A stretch of 12,893 bases of DNA, taken from NCBI GenBank assembly GCA_949840605.1, contig CATKXN010000077.1, forward strand, positions 1 to 12,893, given 5' to 3'. The notes beneath the pieces were generated by a model, which ran no database searches, was not told the origin of the DNA, and worked only from the letters and a program-made list of their open reading frames with translations. The position numbers were made by a program, and so were the translations under genes. Source of the DNA: an uncultured Alistipes sp. (GTDB taxonomy: Bacteria > Bacteroidota > Bacteroidia > Bacteroidales > Rikenellaceae). Shown one piece after another: positions 9,001-12,893 of this stretch; within the stretch, counting starts at the first letter, position 1; every line of letters begins with the position of its first letter.

Positions 9001-9091
9001 ACAGGCTTTGACAGCAGAGCAGCGTGAAGCAGGCGGCGAAGAGCCATCGGGCTCCGGTTCCTGCTGCACGGAATAGTTTGAGATTTTTCAT
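6086..9091 (-). CDS. susC-like: SusC/RagA-family TonB-dependent outer-membrane transporter
   Basis: 1001 residues from the ATG at 9089-9091. This start gives a clean signal peptide (hydrophobic WLFAACFTLLCC, cleavage near SLCA-Q, residues 32/33). Upstream in-frame starts would bury the signal and would begin inside the promoter. Next comes a carboxypeptidase-regulatory-like domain (about 42-112; PVSGAAVVVKG, YLGMDDREEP), then a TonB-box-like segment MDELVVVGYG (118-127). The plug domain spans about 130-250, with ALQGRVSGVQI, RIRGANSIKG, PLWIINGFPG, ILKDASATAIYGSRGANG and VVIVTTKG. The remainder is the 22-strand beta-barrel, ending in aromatic Phe after RTFTLGCRLVF, the usual signal for BAM-dependent assembly. 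It imports oligosaccharides across the outer membrane using TonB/ExbBD energy and partners with the SusD-like protein encoded next. The plug has IING where many relatives read VDG. It is the first gene of the operon. Assignment is near certain. Confidence 0.97.
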   Translation of the reverse strand: MKNLKLFRAAGTGARWLFAACFTLLCCQSLCAQTQKNADHACTVRILDDDGNPVSGAAVVVKGSNTGEISDAKGYVRFRSIPRDATLLVTYLGMDDREEPVNGRSAFDIRLSQGSLVMDELVVVGYGVQRKRDLSGAVAQVKGDLINEFANVSVAQALQGRVSGVQINQLNGQPGAAIQVRIRGANSIKGDNEPLWIINGFPGNINMINTSDIESVEILKDASATAIYGSRGANGVVIVTTKGAKEGKIRVSYDGSVGIQTLYKQMDVLNGDEYMTYLNEKARINKQPEVFTPEQIAANVWNTNWQDEIFRSAVITNHAVDITGGGPTFKGSLGLSYFDQDGIVKKGGYERISIRTNLEYSISKYVTASANIIFSRSNHDQMNSQGGSRGTTVINSALTASPLATPHYDDGSWNDFQTQPTAGMNPVAYLHEVKNRRYANRLLANAALTVKPVDGLSIQVAANVQNSQARSDYTRSLAYPNYDGAASIDFNEVVDITSNNIITYDKGFGRHHLNVMGGITYEQSVSKSVGTGTASGFLSDVVESYDLDAADVKGLPTSGYSDWRMLSFLGRINYNFDNRYLLTVNFRADGSSRYSKGNKWGYFPSAAVAWRISQEQFLRQADWLSDLKLRVGYGVTGSTAISPYSTQNTLESVNVVFDKTTTVGYAPKNTYLGDLRWETTGQWNVGLDLALLNNRIRLTADYYHKKTTNLLNDVEMPRSSGYTTALRNVGAIRNAGVELQLDTRIIDKAVKWDFGVNLSVNRSKVLSLSEDKDIFGSTVSNTIISDQLNLMRIGEPMYVFYGYVEEGYDDNGQLVYKDLDGVDGITPADKTIIGNPNPDCLLNFNTAVSYKGFTLSAFFQGSIGNDIYSLSMASAAYDYSSNANTLREVLYNHWTPETPHAKYPNLRQDIALKMSDRFVYDGTYMRLKNLELSYNIPCGKSRAISKARVYVSAQNLWTITSYPFWDPDVNAKGGSTSLAQGIDASCYPGARTFTLGCRLVF

Positions 9092-9160
9092 AGAGGTTGA
9101 TGTTAGGTTGATCCGAATTCCGTTCGGTCGGCTGCATGAAAGCGTTGAGGTCCTCATCGG
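9092..9160 (-). other. Presumed 5' leader of the susC operon
   Basis: This stretch lies between the -7 element and the susC ATG; the transcript would start a few bases inside it, leaving a leader of roughly 60-65 nt. It has no Shine-Dalgarno sequence, normal for Bacteroidota. A small hairpin CCGAA/TTCGG with a 5-nt loop (9113-9127) is visible. An ATG at 9155-9157 is in frame with susC but sits at about the predicted transcription start, so it is unlikely to be used. No riboswitch fold was recognised. Confidence 0.4.
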
Positions 9161-9168
9161 CAAATGTA
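9161..9168 (-). promoter_or_regulatory. Bacteroidota-type -7 promoter element for the susC operon
   Basis: The minus strand reads TACATTTG, an exact match to the Bacteroidota primary-sigma -7 consensus TAnnTTTG. It lies about 70 bp upstream of the susC ATG, in the only sizeable non-coding gap. A weak -33-like TTC (consensus TTG) lies about 20 bp upstream, near plus-strand 9189-9191. A poor -33 element is what one expects at a promoter needing an activator such as the HTCS. The start of transcription would be a few bases downstream, near 9154-9156. The motif is short, so a chance match is possible, but its position is right. Confidence 0.6.
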
Positions 9169-9208
9169 GGAGCTTTTGTTTTACGACGGAACGGGGCGGA
9201 CCGGGAAT

Positions 9209-9248
9209 GGAAAAATCGTCGCATCGGTTGGAAAAATCGTCTTATCGG
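9209..9248 (-). repeat. 21-bp-period direct repeat, candidate HTCS operator
   Basis: Two 19-bp units on the plus strand, GGAAAAATCGTCGCATCGG (9209-9227) and GGAAAAATCGTCTTATCGG (9230-9248), are identical at 17 of 19 positions and start 21 bp apart, two turns of B-DNA. AraC-type DNA-binding domains typically occupy direct half-sites on one helix face. The repeat lies just upstream of the weak -33 region of the susC promoter, where an activator is expected. It begins 22 bp beyond the stop codon of the HTCS gene, the likely binding protein. The repeat is seen directly; its role as operator is inferred. Confidence 0.55.
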
Positions 9249-9255
9249 CGATTTT
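9233..9255 (-). terminator. Weak inverted repeat after the HTCS gene, possible terminator
   Basis: AAAATCG (9233-9239) and CGATTTT (9249-9255) can pair as a 7-bp stem with a 9-nt loop. On the minus strand the second arm runs into TTTTT, 15 nt after the HTCS stop. The stem is mostly A:T and the T-run is partly inside the stem, so it would be a weak terminator. It overlaps the second unit of the direct repeat and may simply be part of that regulatory site. No stronger terminator is visible between the HTCS and susC genes. Confidence 0.25.
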
Positions 9256-9269
9256 ACGGCAGCCGGGGA

Positions 9270-12200
9270 CTACTGTTTCTGATATTCGGCCGGCGATACG
9301 CCGAACTGCTCCTTGAAACATTTGGCGAAATAGGAGGGGGAATTGAATCCTACGGAGAAGCATACTTCGCTGATCCGGCACTTGTTCTGGGCGAGCAGCT
9401 GGGCCGCGATCGAGAGCCGTTTGGACCTCAGGTAGTCGTTCGGGGTGGTGTCGAGCAGCGCCCGGACCTTGCGGATCAGGGTCGAACGGCTCAGGAAGAG
9501 CGCCTCTTCGATCTGTTTGCTGGAGAAAGCCGGTTCGTTGAGGTGCTGCATGATCAGTTCGTCGATCCGTCGCAGGAATTCCTCGTCGGCGCTCTGCAGT
9601 CCGAACTGTTTCGGATCGAGCGGTTCCTGGGTGTTCTGGTAGCTCTCCTTCAGCCGGGCGCGCTTGTCCAGAATGGCCCGGATGCAGGCCGCGAGGTAGT
9701 CGAGTCCGAAGGGCTTTTCGATATAGGTGCTGGCCCCGGCCTCCATGCAGGCGATCTTCGTCGCCGTGTCCGAGATGGCCGACGTCACGATGACGGGGAT
9801 GTGCGAGAGATCGAAATCCGTGCTGACCGTGCGGCAGAGATCGATGCCGTTCGTGCCGGGCAGGGCGATGTCCGTTACGATGATGTCCACCTCCTGTTCC
9901 CGCAGCACCTCGACGGCCTTTTCAGCCGCGTGTACGGCGATGACCCGGTAGTCGGCGTCGAGTTTGTGCTTGAGATAGGCCGTCAGCTCCCGGTTGTCCT
10001 CCACGAGCAGCAGCAGCGGCAGCGACCGGTCCTGCGGCGCCGGCACTTCCTGCGGCGCCGGCGTTTCGGGAACGGATGCCGCGGCCGGGAGCGTCAGCAC
10101 GAACGTGGTGCGGAGGGGGTCGTCGGCGAGTTCGAGCGTCCCGGCGTGCATTTCGGCGAGCGACCGCGCGAGGGGCAGTCCGATGCCGAAGCTCCGGGAC
10201 CCGGGGGCGTTGTCGTACTGCACGAAAGGTTTGAATATCTCGGAACGCTGTTCGGGCGAGATCGCCTGTCCGTCGTTGGTGATGGCGACCGTCGCCGTCC
10301 CGTCGTGCGGCCGGACGTTTACCTCGATGTAGGATTCCGCATATTTCAGGGCGTTGTGCAGCAGGTTGCTGAGGATCTTGATCAGGGCCGACTCGTCCGC
10401 GTCGATGCGGATGTCGTCCGTTTCCGCCGAGAACGTGAGCCGCAGGTTGCGCGCCTTGGCCGTCTCCCGGAACGTCGAGCAGAGGAACCCGGTGCGCTCG
10501 ACGATGTTCATCGGTTTGATGTCGAGTTTGTAGCCGTGTTTTTCGACCCGTACGAAATCGAGGAGTTCGCGGACCAGCTGGTCGAGATAGTGCGTGCTGC
10601 TGCAGATCGCCTGCAGGTTGTCCCGATCGGCCTGACTGAGGTGCTCCGAGGCCTGTATCTGCTGCAGGGGCGTGTGGATCACCGTCAGCGGGGTTTTGAT
10701 CTCGTGTACGATATTCGAGAAGAACGAGAGTTTCTGCTGGAAGAGTTCCGCCTCCTTCTGTTTCTTGTAGTTTTCGTGTTTGCGTTTCTCGCGGGCGATA
10801 GCCCGTCTGTAATGCACTTCGAACAGGGCGATGAACACGCCGGCGAGCAGCAGCAGGTAGAGCCCGACGGCCGCCGTGCTTTTGTAGAAGCGCTGTTCCA
10901 CGACGATCGACACCGTGTCGTGGCTCACGAGCCGTTCGGTGCCCGATGACTGGCAGCGGACCTCGAGCGAATAGGTTCCGGCCGGCACGTTGTAATAGAA
11001 TATCGTGTTGTCGGCGACCGTGCGGCGCCATTGCGTGTCGTAGCCGACGAGCCGGCACTCCACGGTGTTGAGCTGCGGGAGTTTCGAGTTGAGGACGGCG
11101 AATCCGAATCCGAACGAATTCTGCCGCGGGGAAAGGCGGATGGACCGGGTGTGATCCACGTTGCGGTCGAGGGGCGAACGCCCGTCGTCGGAGGGGACGA
11201 CCCGCTCGTTGCCGATGCGGAATTCGGTGACGACCAGCCGGGGATTTCCGCTTTCGCGGTCGAACTTCTCGGGGTTGAAACGGATGAAACCGCTGCGCGA
11301 GCCGAAATAGAGGTCGCCGTCCGCCGAGCGGAGCCCGCAGTTTTTGAACCCGTTGTCGAGCAGTCCGTCGAAGACCGTAAACCGGCGGATGGCTTTTGTC
11401 TGCGGATTGAAGGCGAAGAGCCCCTTGTCCGAGCTCGCCCATACGGTGCCGGCGTGATCTTCGAGCACCTGGAAGAAGATGTTCGTGGGCAGCAGGTCGC
11501 AACGCCGGGTGTCGTAGCTCTCGAAGCGTCCGGTCGCGGCGTCGAGACATCCGAATCCTCCGTTGAAACTCGTGGTCCAGATGCGTTCCCCGGAGCCGGC
11601 GAATACGGAGAAGAGCATGTTGAGCGGACCCGGATCGTCCTCCGTTCCGATGTGGTTCGCCGTGATCCTGCCTTGCTGCAGGTCGTAGCATATCAGTCCG
11701 TTGGCATAGGTCGAGACCCACAGCCGCTGCCGTTCGTCTTCATCCATGCCCGTGACGAAGACGCCCTCGAATCCTTCGATCGGGTCGAATGCCTCTTTTC
11801 GGCGGTCGTAATGCAGCAGCCCTACGGTCGTACCGACGAACAGTTCGCCCTTTGCCGTCCGGTAGATGGCGAATACGCGCTGGTCCAGCATCGTAGCCGA
11901 ATAGCCGAGCGTTTCGTATTCGCGCACGGCCCGGGTCCGGGTGTCAAGCCGGTAGAGTCCCTTGTCGGTTCCGAGCCACAGCGCGCCCGGTTCGCAGCAG
12001 ACCGAGAATTGCGTGTTGGGGAGCTGGTCGTGTACGATCCGCTTCAGCGTGCGGCGTTCCGTGTCGTACAGCAGCAGCCCGTCGTTTTCGGTGGCGATCC
12101 AGATGCGTCCCGCGTCGTCGGCCGCGAATCCCCGCACGAGGCAGTCTTCCAGCGACCGGCCGTCGGCCGCGTAGTACTTTTCGAACTGTTGCTGGAAAGC

Positions 12201-12893
12201 GCCGCAATAGTTCACTCCTCCGACGTTCGTGCCGATCCAGATGCCGTCCGAGGCGTCGACGAAGACCGCGAAGGCATGGCTGTCCGAGAGTGAAAAACGG
12301 TTATGGCTGTCGCATGCGAGTTTGAGGGCCGAATCCGTCCGGGGATCGTAGCGGTACACGCCTTCGCTGGTGGACATCCAGACGATGCCTTCCCGGTCTG
12401 CATACAGGTCTTCGGGCGTGAATCCCCGCGACGGGACGGGGATCAGCGTCCGGATCTGGTCGCTGTTGCGGTTCAGCAGGCAGAGCCCCCGTCGGGCGCT
12501 GGCTACGTAGACCGTCTCGCTGTTGCCCGGGGCCGAGCAGACGGCCGCCACGTTGTCGTTGCGGAACGCCGTGATTTCCCGGGCGTCGTCTCGTCGGGGA
12601 TGGTCTGCGCTGTCGTGGCCGATGTAGAGGAACGAATGGTAGAAAAGTCCGATCCACAGGCCGTTGTCGTCGTCGACATACAGTGCGCGGATGTTCACCG
12701 GGAGTGTTTGCCGGCCGTTCTCGAAGAAGTGGTTGCGCAGGGTCTGCGTGCGGGGGTCGTAGGCGATGAGCCCCTGGTTGTTGACCGATATCCACATCAC
12801 GCCGTCGGGGCCCCGGCGGATGACGTTGGCCTTGTTGCGGATGACCGTTCCGATGTCGCTTTCGCGGAGGAACGGTTCGAAACGGTCTCTTTC
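9270..12893 (-). CDS. Hybrid two-component system (HTCS) sensor kinase/AraC-type regulator, 5' end beyond window (partial)
   Basis: The frame is open to the window edge: 1207 residues visible, numbered here from the edge. A GTG/ATG near 12795-12800 falls inside a propeller blade (VMWISVNNQGLIAYD) and is not the start. About twelve Reg_prop blades are visible (for example VWMSTSEGVYRYDP, IWIATENDGLLLYD, LWVSTYANGLICYD, VWASSDKGLFAFN). A full HTCS sensor has about fourteen, so roughly two blades and the signal peptide are missing. Then follow a Y_Y_Y domain (about 580-655), one membrane helix (about 674-692), a HisKA domain with His730 in VHEIKTP, HATPase_c with an N-box (NLLHNALKY) and a G-box (FGIGLPLARS), a Pro-rich linker, a receiver with Glu965/Asp966, phospho-acceptor Asp1008 (VTDIALPG) and Lys1060 (EKPF), and a C-terminal AraC-type HTH (about 1100-1207). 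All signalling residues are intact. It should sense a glycan fragment in the periplasm and switch on the adjacent susC operon. Confidence 0.95.
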   Translation of the reverse strand, partial: ERDRFEPFLRESDIGTVIRNKANVIRRGPDGVMWISVNNQGLIAYDPRTQTLRNHFFENGRQTLPVNIRALYVDDDNGLWIGLFYHSFLYIGHDSADHPRRDDAREITAFRNDNVAAVCSAPGNSETVYVASARRGLCLLNRNSDQIRTLIPVPSRGFTPEDLYADREGIVWMSTSEGVYRYDPRTDSALKLACDSHNRFSLSDSHAFAVFVDASDGIWIGTNVGGVNYCGAFQQQFEKYYAADGRSLEDCLVRGFAADDAGRIWIATENDGLLLYDTERRTLKRIVHDQLPNTQFSVCCEPGALWLGTDKGLYRLDTRTRAVREYETLGYSATMLDQRVFAIYRTAKGELFVGTTVGLLHYDRRKEAFDPIEGFEGVFVTGMDEDERQRLWVSTYANGLICYDLQQGRITANHIGTEDDPGPLNMLFSVFAGSGERIWTTSFNGGFGCLDAATGRFESYDTRRCDLLPTNIFFQVLEDHAGTVWASSDKGLFAFNPQTKAIRRFTVFDGLLDNGFKNCGLRSADGDLYFGSRSGFIRFNPEKFDRESGNPRLVVTEFRIGNERVVPSDDGRSPLDRNVDHTRSIRLSPRQNSFGFGFAVLNSKLPQLNTVECRLVGYDTQWRRTVADNTIFYYNVPAGTYSLEVRCQSSGTERLVSHDTVSIVVEQRFYKSTAAVGLYLLLLAGVFIALFEVHYRRAIAREKRKHENYKKQKEAELFQQKLSFFSNIVHEIKTPLTVIHTPLQQIQASEHLSQADRDNLQAICSSTHYLDQLVRELLDFVRVEKHGYKLDIKPMNIVERTGFLCSTFRETAKARNLRLTFSAETDDIRIDADESALIKILSNLLHNALKYAESYIEVNVRPHDGTATVAITNDGQAISPEQRSEIFKPFVQYDNAPGSRSFGIGLPLARSLAEMHAGTLELADDPLRTTFVLTLPAAASVPETPAPQEVPAPQDRSLPLLLLVEDNRELTAYLKHKLDADYRVIAVHAAEKAVEVLREQEVDIIVTDIALPGTNGIDLCRTVSTDFDLSHIPVIVTSAISDTATKIACMEAGASTYIEKPFGLDYLAACIRAILDKRARLKESYQNTQEPLDPKQFGLQSADEEFLRRIDELIMQHLNEPAFSSKQIEEALFLSRSTLIRKVRALLDTTPNDYLRSKRLSIAAQLLAQNKCRISEVCFSVGFNSPSYFAKCFKEQFGVSPAEYQKQ
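10030..10062 (-). repeat. In-frame 18-bp tandem duplication in the HTCS inter-domain linker
   Basis: The 15-mer TCCTGCGGCGCCGGC occurs at 10030-10044 and again, without mismatch, at 10048-10062 (plus strand). The period is 18 bp, exactly six codons, so the frame is kept. It encodes two PAPQ units in the flexible segment PETPAPQEVPAPQDRS between the kinase ATPase domain and the receiver. It looks like a recent slippage-type duplication and may vary in copy number among strains. Confidence 0.7.

Larger units (their letters stand above)
1..12893 (-). other. Polysaccharide utilization locus (PUL): HTCS regulator plus susCD-GH-propeller-lipoprotein operon
   Basis: Six genes in one direction, the last five separated by 9-21 bp, with a single promoter-bearing gap of 178 bp after the regulator gene. 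The susC-susD pair defines the PUL, the HTCS supplies glycan-specific control, and two predicted surface enzymes and one further surface lipoprotein complete the visible part. Both ends of the locus run out of the window, so more genes may belong to it on either side. Confidence 0.9.

Noticed and set aside
6074..9076. A 1000-codon open frame on the plus strand opposite susC, and similar long plus-strand frames opposite the other genes (for example 358-1512, 2536-3489, 3480-4634, 4902-6053, 9024-10949, 11031-12293).
   Set aside because: Those I checked against the real gene are codon-aligned with it on the other strand. They stay open because these G+C-rich genes almost never use TTA, CTA or TCA codons. 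Their translations are Arg/Gly/Val-rich with no recognisable domain, while the minus-strand proteins are clear family members.
9113..9127. The CCGAA/TTCGG hairpin in the susC leader as a riboswitch or attenuator.
   Set aside because: It is a 5-bp stem with no conserved riboswitch features and no T-run; too weak to call.
9092..9163. Upstream in-frame starts for susC (ATG at 9155-9157 and a start at 9161-9163).
   Set aside because: They would add 22-24 residues before the signal peptide, and they overlap the predicted -7 element or transcription start. The ATG at 9091 gives a normal signal peptide.
1..12893. Mobile elements, CRISPR arrays, tRNA or rRNA genes.
   Set aside because: No transposase or integrase motifs, terminal inverted repeats, spacer-repeat arrays or RNA gene signatures were seen; nearly all sequence is accounted for by the six genes.

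Overview
The window holds most of one polysaccharide utilization locus (PUL) from a member of the Bacteroidota. All six genes lie on the minus strand. The adjacent SusC-like and SusD-like genes, the one-protein hybrid two-component sensor/regulator (HTCS), the series of lipoproteins and the TAnnTTTG-type promoter element are all hallmarks of that phylum. The clearly G+C-rich coding sequence and the near absence of TTA, CTA and TCA codons argue against typical Bacteroides. They fit a G+C-rich gut lineage such as Alistipes/Rikenellaceae, but the genus is an inference.

Layout in transcription order (high to low coordinates): (i) an HTCS gene whose 5' end lies beyond position 12893 and whose stop is at 9270; (ii) a 178-bp intergenic region (9092-9269) with a 21-bp-period direct repeat, a perfect Bacteroidota -7 element and a short leader; (iii) susC-like transporter gene (6086-9091); (iv) susD-like lipoprotein gene (4596-6065); (v) a clan GH-A glycoside hydrolase lipoprotein gene (3486-4586); (vi) a BNR beta-propeller lipoprotein gene with a C-terminal CBM9-like domain (1570-3474); (vii) a fimbrillin-like/FISUMP-type lipoprotein gene whose 3' end lies beyond position 1 (1-1548). 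Genes iii to vii are separated by only 20, 9, 11 and 21 bp and are almost certainly one operon.

Proposed working: the HTCS senses a glycan fragment in the periplasm with its double propeller, phosphorylates its own receiver and activates the susC promoter through the AraC-type domain, plausibly at the direct repeat. The surface lipoproteins (GH-A enzyme, propeller enzyme, SusD-like protein and perhaps the fimbrillin-like protein) bind and trim the glycan, and SusC/SusD import the product with TonB energy. The target glycan cannot be read from the sequence: neither enzyme falls clearly in a family whose substrate I can name with confidence.

Outside the six genes the only non-coding stretch of any size is 9092-9269. 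No tRNA, rRNA, CRISPR array, insertion sequence or transposase was seen.
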